From positions 124,001 through 188,000 of the forward strand of contig NZ_JACVAE010000001.1 of assembly GCF_014851675.1 (NCBI RefSeq): a stretch of 64,000 nucleotides of DNA. The letters are read 5' to 3'. This document shows positions 27,432 through 34,900 of this stretch, piece after piece (within the stretch, counting starts at the first letter, position 1; every line of letters starts with the position of its first letter). The notes beneath the pieces are model-generated. The model was not told the origin of the DNA. It saw nothing but the letters and a program-made list of their open reading frames with translations, and did not search any database. A program made the position numbers and the translations under genes. This DNA comes from Rhizobium sp. ARZ01 (GTDB lineage Bacteria; Pseudomonadota; Alphaproteobacteria; Rhizobiales; Rhizobiaceae).

Positions 27432-28661
27432 TTGGGAAAGTTCCCGGAACGACATGTATTCGCCAGAGTCAGTCGAATAGACCAGATCGGTGCTGGCCCG
27501 CTTGCGAGATCGGTGATCGAGTTTGACACGGTGACTGCGGACGCAGGTGATCAGGCTGCTGACTGGATTAAAAGCGCGGCTCCCGAGCACGACGCTGATT
27601 TCGGATTACTCCGTCTAACCACAACACCTAGTAAATTCGCTAAATTCGCCAACGACATTGTAGATGTGCAACCGGGGTTTTGGTTTCACCTGGAGCTGAA
27701 TCCCGATCAATCGGCAGAGGGAATGCGTGCATGGTTTGCCGGGAGCACTCCTTTGGGGTTCACTGCCTTCTCGAAGGGGCGTGTAGTGAAAGGCGAACGG
27801 CTCGTTTCCAGCATTGATCCAGTGCCTCGTCCAGCGTCGCTTGGCGCGGCTTCTGTGCCTGCCCTAACACTGCCGTCAGCAATCGCCGCCGTCTGCCGCA
27901 TACCGCAGCGCTTGTCGCGGTTAAGCGTTCAGGATGTGTTGACGCGCGTTCCGCAGGCGGACAAGGTATTGGTACATGATGTTGGGCAGGGGAGCTTCAC
28001 GACGCTTTTAAGGGAAGGTCAACCTTGCCTTCACTTTGACGTCGGCTCTCCTACGGCTTTCAATGCGAAGGGCGCAAGGTCTGTACCTTTCACAGTGGAC
28101 CTAGACGCGCGTGTCCCGATCGTTCTCTCGCATTGGGATTGGGACCATTTCCACGCTGCATTTCAAATCCAATCGCTCAGGCGTTGTAGATGGATAGTGC
28201 CTGACCAGATCCTTGGGCCTGGAGCTGCAAGGCTCGCCAGAGGTTTGGCGGATGCGCGTCGCCTGTACGTGTGGAGCGGTGGATCGTCGTCATTCAATGT
28301 GGGCGACCTCGGCGAATGCGCGGGTTTGGGCAGGAACGGTACGGGCTTGGCAATGCGCGTCTCGCTTCTCGATGGACGTAGTATCCTGCTGGCGGGGGAT
28401 GCAGATTATAACAGTCTGCCGTTTGGTCCGCTGCAATTCGACGGCCTTGTGGCTACCCATCACGGAGGACGCGCTCATAGCGCATTTTCAATGCCGCCTA
28501 CTCCAATTGGACGGTCGAGTTATGTAATCTCTTACGGTGCGTCCAACGTCTATCGGCATCCACACGAAGAAGCTCTGACACTTCACAGTAACGTTGGATG
28601 GACAGATCCTGTCAGAACTGCCAGTTTCGACGGTATAGCTCGCGGCGACCGAGTCTTGTGA
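27432..28661 (+). CDS. ComEC-type metallo-beta-lactamase fold protein, 409 aa
   Basis: The C-terminal half (from about residue 178) is a metallo-beta-lactamase domain of the ComEC/Rec2 type: VHDVGQGSFTTLL, the metal motif HWDWDH (H234 to H239), GDAD near 322 and THHGG at 342-346. Substrate is unknown; relatives hydrolyse phosphodiesters or thioesters. The N-terminal ~170 residues match nothing I recognise. The start is uncertain: the frame opens with TTG at 27432 and stays open upstream to 27357 with no ATG or GTG. It lies in the island, AT-richer than the ugp genes, 120 bp before the next gene. Confidence 0.72.
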   Translation: MGKFPERHVFARVSRIDQIGAGPLARSVIEFDTVTADAGDQAADWIKSAAPEHDADFGLLRLTTTPSKFAKFANDIVDVQPGFWFHLELNPDQSAEGMRAWFAGSTPLGFTAFSKGRVVKGERLVSSIDPVPRPASLGAASVPALTLPSAIAAVCRIPQRLSRLSVQDVLTRVPQADKVLVHDVGQGSFTTLLREGQPCLHFDVGSPTAFNAKGARSVPFTVDLDARVPIVLSHWDWDHFHAAFQIQSLRRCRWIVPDQILGPGAARLARGLADARRLYVWSGGSSSFNVGDLGECAGLGRNGTGLAMRVSLLDGRSILLAGDADYNSLPFGPLQFDGLVATHHGGRAHSAFSMPPTPIGRSSYVISYGASNVYRHPHEEALTLHSNVGWTDPVRTASFDGIARGDRVL

Positions 28662-28782
28662 TCAGCGGCGAAGCCTCATTGTCGAGGCGCCCGGGGCCGG
28701 CAGTTGATGTCCGGCAGGCCTTGCAATCTGAGCTTAGATATCGATCTATGGTTCGGCGATGACCATAGACGAGACGGAGACA

Positions 28783-29856
28783 ATGACCGACCGAAACGAC
28801 CAGGCTGGTATAAGCTCCGAACAATTGCGGACCCTCATCGAGCTCGCCAATAACTCAGCGTGGAAAAACCCCGATCTCGACGTCCTCAAGCCCGGCCCCG
28901 ACATCGAGTACAACGAGCTCGCGCAGATCCTGCAGGACCTGATGAGGAAGTCGCACCGGCGCGGCAAACTTATTCTGCCCGATCTCACCGCGCACGGTAA
29001 CGAAACGGTGGCGGTATTTTCCGACTATGCTGGGGAATCTTCGGGTGATCACCACACCTACTCGTTCCTCGCCTGCGGCTGGAACAGTTGCGGCGCGTTC
29101 CTGGGCAAGGTTGCGGAGATCCGCAAGCAGTTCGGCATGGGCGAGAAGGAATTCGCCTTTAAGGATTTTCGCATGGGCCAGATGCAGCGCGCCTTGCCCG
29201 AATACCTCAAGGCTGCCGATATGCTGCTTCACGGTTTCCTGCTGACGATCGTCGTCGACAAGCGGCTGATGACCGTGTTCGGTCCGAATGAAAAAGCTAC
29301 TCTGAGGCAACTGGTGGGAGTCCTCGAGACGGCGGGACTCGGCATCTGGAAACCTGACAGCGCCGAAAAGTTGTTACGGGTGGTCCATACCGTTGCCTTC
29401 CTCGTCGCTCTGCTCGCCAGATCGGGCCAGAAGGTATTCTGGATGAGTGACAACGACACGATCTGCGCCAATGAAGGGTTGCACCGCCATGCCCTTGACC
29501 TGCTCGCACGGGCTGTTGGAGTTTATTCTCAGGGCCGGAAGTTCTCCGAGTTTGGCGGGGCGGCCCCGTTCAAGGATCGTAGCCTCGGCCATCTCGACCT
29601 GCTCAGCCTCGCCGACATCACCGCCAGCTCGGTCGAACATTACCTGACCCTCAGAAGCGCGGCAGGTGGTAACGATTTCGAGGTCAAGGCCGGATCCCCA
29701 TCGGTCCTGCAATGGCTCGCGCACGATGGCCTGTTGCTCTCGAAAATGAACATTGTACTTCGCCCAGGAGATAATGGCGGCATCGAGACGGCCAATATCG
29801 AATTCAACCTGACCGAGGTGCCGGATAATATCATCGAAATCCCCGTCATGATCTGA
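28783..29856 (+). CDS. Unknown protein, possibly DUF3800/RNase H-like, 357 aa
   Basis: No confident family. The segment VFSDYAGESSGDHHTYSFLACGW resembles the N-terminal strand pair of DUF3800-type proteins (an acidic residue in a beta-strand followed by a hydrophobic strand). A second acidic motif, WMSDNDT, could supply another metal ligand as in RNase H folds; this is weak. I used the ATG at 28783 (GGAG just upstream); an ATG at 28759 is in frame. It lies 121 bp after the metallo-beta-lactamase gene on the same strand and may form a two-gene module with it. Confidence 0.6.
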   Translation: MTDRNDQAGISSEQLRTLIELANNSAWKNPDLDVLKPGPDIEYNELAQILQDLMRKSHRRGKLILPDLTAHGNETVAVFSDYAGESSGDHHTYSFLACGWNSCGAFLGKVAEIRKQFGMGEKEFAFKDFRMGQMQRALPEYLKAADMLLHGFLLTIVVDKRLMTVFGPNEKATLRQLVGVLETAGLGIWKPDSAEKLLRVVHTVAFLVALLARSGQKVFWMSDNDTICANEGLHRHALDLLARAVGVYSQGRKFSEFGGAAPFKDRSLGHLDLLSLADITASSVEHYLTLRSAAGGNDFEVKAGSPSVLQWLAHDGLLLSKMNIVLRPGDNGGIETANIEFNLTEVPDNIIEIPVMI

Positions 29857-30264
29857 ATCCGGCCCGGCAGGTTGGCGCCTTCTCGCGCTTGTCAGGTTTC
29901 GACCGAGCCACACTTCCGCGAAGCTCCGTCGAAGCAGTCATCCGAAGGCATCAGTCGAAAGCCGCACCTTTCTCGCCAGTCGGCCCGCTGTCTCCCTTGC
30001 AAGTATACGGTTGCTGTGGACATTTATGTTGTCATGGCATTGATGTTCTTGGCGAGGGTGGCATGGACCCAGGTGGAAGCAGCGGCGATTTGTTGATCTG
30101 TGAGCAGATGAGGTGCTTCCCGGCTTCAATGATCAATCATGGCCAACCGGATACGCTTCATGAGGCGCGTCCGCTTTCACATTCGGCGACGCTAGAAAGC
30201 ATGTTGGTTAGAACCCGATTGCTCAAGGGCGGGTCAACCAGCGGGGACCGTTCAAGGACACGAA
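29857..30264. other. Gap without a supported gene
   Basis: About 400 bp between two island genes. Short overlapping frames exist but lack ribosome-binding sites and recognisable protein character. I see no RNA gene or strong hairpin here. Confidence 0.4.
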
Positions 30265-31326
30265 GTGCTTTATAAATCATTGATTTCAATGTATGGATCG
30301 TCGCTTTCAGGCAAGTCAACACCTAATGATGACATCGTCTGGCACTTTGCACCGTCTGAGCACCTTAGGTACTTCCGCGAATACGCGCTCGATGCGTTGC
30401 AGCAGGCAAAGGTGTACCTTCTCGACCATTTGGCTGCCGCTTATGCTGATACCCTTCATGAGGCTTTCACTGAGGAGGCAGACGAACCGAGATTGCCCGC
30501 TCTGGCGATCCTCGGGGAGGTAAAGCTTCCTTCTAAAGTCGCCTGGGTAGAGTTCGATGATCAAGCGTTAGGTAAAGCACGTTTTGAGCGCGCTTCGCCC
30601 GTGACGAGGTTTGAAGACAAGCCATCAGCCACAGGACAGCGCGGCTATCTGCTCGATGATCGGAACGAGGGCTATCTGCGTGTCACGATGTTTCACAAAC
30701 GCGAGGGAAGAGGCGTTGTCGATCCGATATGCGCTCTGCTCGTCGAGCGGACCGCGGCAGGGACACTGAACTATGACGACATAGAAGTCGAACTCAGCCG
30801 CTCCATGTTTGAGTTTCACATGCGTAGTGGTGTCTCACCAGAAACGATCCACGGCATGCGCACAGTGCATCAGGTTGAAACGGGATATGATCTGTTCATT
30901 CCTTATGCTCTCTTCGCCATGCTCGTATCGCCGGATCTAGGCGGAATCATCCCTACAGAAACCGAGACTTTCACCACCAAGGACTGGAAGACCGCCCGAA
31001 AGTTCGGCAAGTTGTGGTTGTTTGGCGCTCAGAAGTCACATTTGACGATCCGGATCGGCCCGCAGGCCGCTGCGCACATGGCAGAAAGGACCGCTCGCCT
31101 AGAGTTCCAACGACAGGCGATCGAGGCGCGAAACGGACCAGTTCGTCATTGGGTTGCTGCGCATGAGCGGCACTATCGCAGTGGCAAAGTCGTTCTCGTC
31201 AAAGGGCACCACCGGGGTCATCAAGCGGCACGAGAATTGCCGACCCGCGTAATGGGTCCGAGACTCGATGTGACCAGATTCGAGTTTCCAGCCACAAAGC
31301 CGCAAAATCATAAAAATCATAAATGA
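30265..31326 (+). CDS. Phage- or plasmid-like hypothetical protein, 353 aa
   Basis: Starts at GTG 30265 with AAGGA six bases before it. Predicted soluble, mixed alpha/beta, ending in a basic tail (RHWVAAHERHYRSGKVVLVKGHHRGH, shown here in part: HYRSGKVVLVKGHHRG). That tail resembles unnamed proteins often seen in alphaproteobacterial phages and integrated elements, but I cannot assign a function. It stands alone, about 400 bp from the gene before it and 470 bp from the operon after it. Composition is AT-richer than the chromosomal flanks. Confidence 0.6.
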   Translation: MLYKSLISMYGSSLSGKSTPNDDIVWHFAPSEHLRYFREYALDALQQAKVYLLDHLAAAYADTLHEAFTEEADEPRLPALAILGEVKLPSKVAWVEFDDQALGKARFERASPVTRFEDKPSATGQRGYLLDDRNEGYLRVTMFHKREGRGVVDPICALLVERTAAGTLNYDDIEVELSRSMFEFHMRSGVSPETIHGMRTVHQVETGYDLFIPYALFAMLVSPDLGGIIPTETETFTTKDWKTARKFGKLWLFGAQKSHLTIRIGPQAAAHMAERTARLEFQRQAIEARNGPVRHWVAAHERHYRSGKVVLVKGHHRGHQAARELPTRVMGPRLDVTRFEFPATKPQNHKNHK

Positions 31327-31793
31327 TGTGGCAGATCTTGACGTTATATCTCCAGGTCTCTTGCGAGCCGTGTAGGTCATCGGCCGCGACTGCAAAGCGC
31401 CCGCCATCTCGGTCATTTGAGAGGGCTTTAAACCATCCGCAAAGCGGACATTAGTGGTCCAGGTGCGGCCTTGCACCTCTATCATTCTCGCCGGCAAGAC
31501 GGCACGCCGGTGCGCCTTGAAGACCTTCAGCCGACCTGGCGAGCGTCGGTAGATGCGCCCCTCATTCCTGGCTCCCGCACGGTCGCGGGGGACGAGGTCC
31601 GCAGCGGGTGCTCGGGACCCAATTCGCGCGAGTTGCCGCCAAAGGGCTTACGAACGCGCGATATCTACATTCCCGATCTTCGTCTCGACATGATCAGAGT
31701 GAAATCGCGGAACTTTCACCAGGCAATCCTATCTGCCACATTATCGCCTTTTTTGTTCCACACAAATTCTTCCTCACTTTTGGAGTGAAATGG
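31327..31793. promoter_or_regulatory. Long leader of the Xre operon with two GTGA/TCAC inverted repeats
   Basis: No gene supported in 467 bp. GTGAAA-N9-TTTCAC lies at 31699-31719, and TCACT-N5-AGTGA at 31774-31788 overlaps the ribosome-binding site of the Xre gene. Both share the GTGA/TCAC core, so they are candidate operators for autoregulation by the Xre protein. The stretch 31400-31450 looks like degenerate repeat debris. Confidence 0.45.
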
Positions 31794-32069
31794 ATGCCGC
31801 TGAATCTCTCGAACAGCGCGGCTCTCGGTCGAACCTATGCCGCGGCGCGGATGATGGCCGGTCTCGATCAGGCGACCCTGGCCGACCGTGCCGGGATCTC
31901 TGCCGGTACGGTCAGCAACGTCGAGCGTGGCCGCGACTCCAAGGCCGACACTCTGAAGGCCATCCGCCGTGCGCTGTCCCAAGAAGGGGTTCTAATCGCC
32001 TTCAGCCGAAACAATGGTTTAGCGAGCGTCTCGATCGCGTTCGCCAGCGATGACGAGGAGGACGACTGA
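31794..32069 (+). CDS. Xre-family HTH transcriptional regulator, 91 aa
   Basis: Small DNA-binding protein: an HTH_3 domain over most of its length (QATLADRAGISAGTVSNVERGR) and an acidic tail (SDDEEDD). Start at 31794, eight bases after GGAG; a GTG three codons upstream is possible. It opens a five-gene operon, and its TGA shares one base with the next ATG. Such regulators usually repress their own toxin, defence or mobile-element operon. Inverted repeats just upstream are plausible binding sites. Confidence 0.88.
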   Translation: MPLNLSNSAALGRTYAAARMMAGLDQATLADRAGISAGTVSNVERGRDSKADTLKAIRRALSQEGVLIAFSRNNGLASVSIAFASDDEEDD

Positions 32070-32347
32070 TGCGATATTTTGCCGAATTCAATCGCGTCCG
32101 CGGTGACAATATACGTCGCGCCGCGACAAGCCTGCGCCGCCGCGGCTTGGACGTGTCTATACTGCCACATCGAACTTCGCTGGAGATTATTCGCCCGGAC
32201 GAGATGTCCTGGAAGAGCTTCACCAACGCGATCCGCGCGCAGCTTCAGCCACGCCGAGGCTCTGTTCTCATATCGAGCGAACGCACCGGCAATGCCTTCA
32301 TTTGCAGCTTCGCCAGCAATCAACCTGGCCGCTTTCATCGGCTGTAG
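32069..32347 (+). CDS. Unknown small protein, 92 aa, in the Xre-dioxygenase operon
   Basis: Translationally coupled to the Xre gene (one-base overlap). The sequence alternates as strand-helix-strand-strand-helix-strand by eye (MRYFAEFNRV, helix RAATSLRRRG, VSILPHRTSLEIIR, helix KSFTNAIRAQL, GSVLISSE), as in small ferredoxin-like folds. No catalytic motif is obvious and I recognise no family. Basic overall. Its fixed place between regulator and dioxygenase suggests it works with one of them; that is inference. Confidence 0.7.
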   Translation: MRYFAEFNRVRGDNIRRAATSLRRRGLDVSILPHRTSLEIIRPDEMSWKSFTNAIRAQLQPRRGSVLISSERTGNAFICSFASNQPGRFHRL

Positions 32348-32352
32348 CCGCT

Positions 32353-33009
32353 ATGGGCTCATTGCTCGCCGACCAGATCGAATGCTCCGGCTATAGTTTC
32401 CTGTCCACCTATTTGCCTGATGCCGACTCCGTGACGGTCGCAACCCGCCTCGGCTCGCCATTGGTCCCCTGGAACGGCGGCCTCGTTCAGCGGCTCATCC
32501 CCCGTGCGACCGCTACGCCAAATACCTACAGCGGGATCTACGGCCTAGACCGCTTCCCGTTTCACACTGATCTCGCGCATTGGCGCCTGCCGCCAAGATA
32601 TCTTATGTTGCGCTGCGTGAACGGCTACACCGACATCCCGACAATGTTGATCGACGCAAGGGCAATCTTCGTTGGCAGCACGCTGAATTTCTTGACACGC
32701 GCTATCGTGAAGCCTCGCCGGCCGCAAGGCGGCGCAGTTCCACTGCTACGGCTATGCGAGCAGGTTGGCGCCAAACACCGGTTCCGCTGGGACGAAGTCT
32801 TCCTCATCGCTGCCAGCAGGACGGGCGTGGGCGCGATCGAAGCGGTACGATCCCTTCTTTCTGACGCCGAGACAATGTCGATAGCCCTTGCCTCGACTGG
32901 GGACACATTGATCATCGACAACTGGCGCATGCTGCACGCCCGGTCGCCCATCGTCACCGGAAGAGAGGACCGCATCATCGAGCGTATTTACCTGGAGAGG
33001 CTTTATTGA
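32353..33009 (+). CDS. TauD/TfdA-like Fe(II)/2-oxoglutarate dioxygenase
   Basis: A 218-residue protein with the facial triad of the TauD/asparagine-oxygenase superfamily: HTD at residues 71-73, distal H195 in WRMLHARSP, and arginines R207/R211 in DRIIERIY for 2-oxoglutarate. The core (GDTLIIDNWRMLHARSP) is well kept, so it is probably active. Substrate unknown. Start at ATG 32353, 5 bp after the previous stop. Such enzymes normally sit in sulfonate or natural-product operons; here the neighbours are an Xre regulator and a HEPN-motif protein. Confidence 0.8.
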   Translation: MGSLLADQIECSGYSFLSTYLPDADSVTVATRLGSPLVPWNGGLVQRLIPRATATPNTYSGIYGLDRFPFHTDLAHWRLPPRYLMLRCVNGYTDIPTMLIDARAIFVGSTLNFLTRAIVKPRRPQGGAVPLLRLCEQVGAKHRFRWDEVFLIAASRTGVGAIEAVRSLLSDAETMSIALASTGDTLIIDNWRMLHARSPIVTGREDRIIERIYLERLY

Positions 33010-33959
33010 AACAGACCATTGCCCCCGATGCTACACCAGATACGTGGAGTCCTGAGGCGCTACTCGTCAAAGCGCAGCGCTACGTCGAAAACATGCTCGC
33101 GACCGACAGCGACAAGTGGGAATACGCTCTCTGGTCAAGCCTCTCGCTAGAGTTCCTAGCGAGAGCTGCTCTTGCCAACGTGAGCCCGGCCCTTCTCGCG
33201 GACAACAAGGATAGCTGGGCAAGCCTTTTCCACGCTCTCGGCTTCAAACCAACCGAAGCAAGGTTCACTCCGAAATCGATATCAATCAGCGAGGTGTTTC
33301 GACGGCTCGCCGCGATCATTCCGGATTTCTCGAAGGAGAACGCCGATTTCGGCATTTTGCACACTGGTCGACGCAATAGCGAGCTTCATTCGGGTGAAGC
33401 CGCTTTCGAGGGCGTCAACCCCTCCAGATGGCAGCCGGAATTCTATCAGGCGAGCGAAATCTTGCTCCGCTCGATGGGAATGTCGCTCCCCGATTTGATT
33501 GGCGAAGAAGAAGCCGAAGTCGCGGCCAAGCTTATAGACGCCGCTGCCGATGTCAGTGCTAAGGCGGTCTTCGGGGACATCGAAGCTCACAATAAAAGCT
33601 GGAATGCGAGGCCGGAAGAGGAGCGCTTGGCGCAGGCCCAGGCCGCGGCCATCTGGGCGACGCGCCAGTACGGGCATCGTGTTGTCTGCCCAGCGTGCGC
33701 CTCACAGGCCCTGGTGGTCGGAGAGCCTGTCACCGCCCCGGTGCAGAAGCTCGACGACGGTGAAATCACGGAGACGCAGGAGCATTTGCCAAATCGCTTC
33801 GAGTGTATCGCTTGCGGTCTGAAGATTGCGGGTCTTTCGCGGCTCGCCGCCGCCGGCCTAGGCGAGCGATACAAGAAAACCCAGGTCTACGACGCAGCCG
33901 AATATTACGCTCCGCAAGATGACTACTCGGGCTACGAGGAAGACAACAATGAGCGATGA
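33006..33959 (+). CDS. HEPN-motif and zinc-ribbon protein, 317 aa
   Basis: Starts with TTG overlapping the dioxygenase stop as TTGA, with GGAGAGG just upstream. The N-terminal half is helical (YALWSSLSLEFLARAAL) and contains RNSELH (R123-H128), matching the R-[N/D/H]-x3-H active-site motif of HEPN ribonucleases. The C-terminal half has two CxxC pairs (C228/C231 and C267/C270) forming a probable zinc ribbon. RNA cleavage is inferred from the motif. The next gene starts within its last codons. Confidence 0.72.
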   Translation: MKQTIAPDATPDTWSPEALLVKAQRYVENMLATDSDKWEYALWSSLSLEFLARAALANVSPALLADNKDSWASLFHALGFKPTEARFTPKSISISEVFRRLAAIIPDFSKENADFGILHTGRRNSELHSGEAAFEGVNPSRWQPEFYQASEILLRSMGMSLPDLIGEEEAEVAAKLIDAAADVSAKAVFGDIEAHNKSWNARPEEERLAQAQAAAIWATRQYGHRVVCPACASQALVVGEPVTAPVQKLDDGEITETQEHLPNRFECIACGLKIAGLSRLAAAGLGERYKKTQVYDAAEYYAPQDDYSGYEEDNNER

Positions 33960-34872
33960 CGCTGACAACGGGGAGGAGCGCGACCCATACGACGTCTTCC
34001 TCGATACCTGGGAACGGGGGGAGAGACTGCGCTACGCGACGCTTCCACAGAATCTAGGCGATCCTTTCGCGCGCCAGCGACTTCTCGAAGACAGCTCCGG
34101 TGCCGCGCCGTTGGAGCGTACAGCTTTCGCAGTTGGCCAGAAAGTCATGACGGGGAACGAGCTGATGGCGCGCGACCTCGACTTCTTTGTGGACCGGCAG
34201 AAAGAATGGTCCGCTGGTTTCCTCGATTATGTTCTGAACGAAGGCGTCCCCTCTTCGAAGCTCGACACCTATATTGTCGGTTTCGCCGAGGCCTGGGTCG
34301 ATGGGCGCAAACGCCGTCAGGATTCGCTGGAAATGCTGGCGATCAAGGCATCAGTTCGCGCCTTTGATCTTCTTTGCAATCGGTCCCAGGTCGATCGATT
34401 CGTGTTTAATCGCCTCGACGAAAGCATTGCTCCCCTGTTTACGGCCGAGGAAATGGCCGTGATCTTTCAGGCGAATTACGGCCTGCTCGCCGCCTACTTG
34501 CCCGACTATCTGGATCATCTCGGCGACGAAGGCCCGAGCTCGCTCGATGAACTCTATGTCCGACGTGGAGTCTACATGCCGAAGCAAGATACGGTACGCC
34601 GAGAGCTTCACTATCTGAGCTCATATTCCCTGGCGCTCGGCCCCGTCGAACAATTCGCCCAGACATGGACCCCTTCGACCCGCTGCACCGGAGTTCCATC
34701 GATCTTCTCCGCGCCGATCGCTGCTATCCAAGATCGCGTCGTGGCCTTCGCCCCGTTCATTGAGAATATGGACTTGAGCCAACTGGAATTCGTTATGGCG
34801 CCTCCTGTCGAGGAGATGCCGCTCGAATACAACGGGGTGTTCGGCGATATTCACGAGTTCAGCTTTCGCTGA
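33949..34872 (+). CDS. Unknown protein, 307 aa, last gene of the Xre operon
   Basis: Starts at ATG 33949 after GAGGAAG, overlapping the HEPN-motif gene by 11 bp. N-terminus acidic (MSDDADNGEERDPYD), then mostly helical with several tryptophans and aromatic clusters. No nuclease, ATPase or membrane motif is visible and I recognise no family. The tight coupling suggests a stoichiometric partner of the zinc-ribbon protein. It ends 28 bp before the recombinase frame. Confidence 0.7.
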   Translation: MSDDADNGEERDPYDVFLDTWERGERLRYATLPQNLGDPFARQRLLEDSSGAAPLERTAFAVGQKVMTGNELMARDLDFFVDRQKEWSAGFLDYVLNEGVPSSKLDTYIVGFAEAWVDGRKRRQDSLEMLAIKASVRAFDLLCNRSQVDRFVFNRLDESIAPLFTAEEMAVIFQANYGLLAAYLPDYLDHLGDEGPSSLDELYVRRGVYMPKQDTVRRELHYLSSYSLALGPVEQFAQTWTPSTRCTGVPSIFSAPIAAIQDRVVAFAPFIENMDLSQLEFVMAPPVEEMPLEYNGVFGDIHEFSFR

Positions 34873-34900
34873 GCGACCCACCACAAGGGCGGCGCCGGCA

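Noticed and set aside
29889..30275. A plus-strand 128-codon frame between island genes
   Set aside because: Overlaps other equally weak frames, has no ribosome-binding site and no fold-like pattern.
32069..32347. Cas2-like identity for the 92-aa protein
   Set aside because: Similar size and strand-helix order, but no N-terminal catalytic aspartate strand of Cas2, no Cas1 and no CRISPR array in the window.
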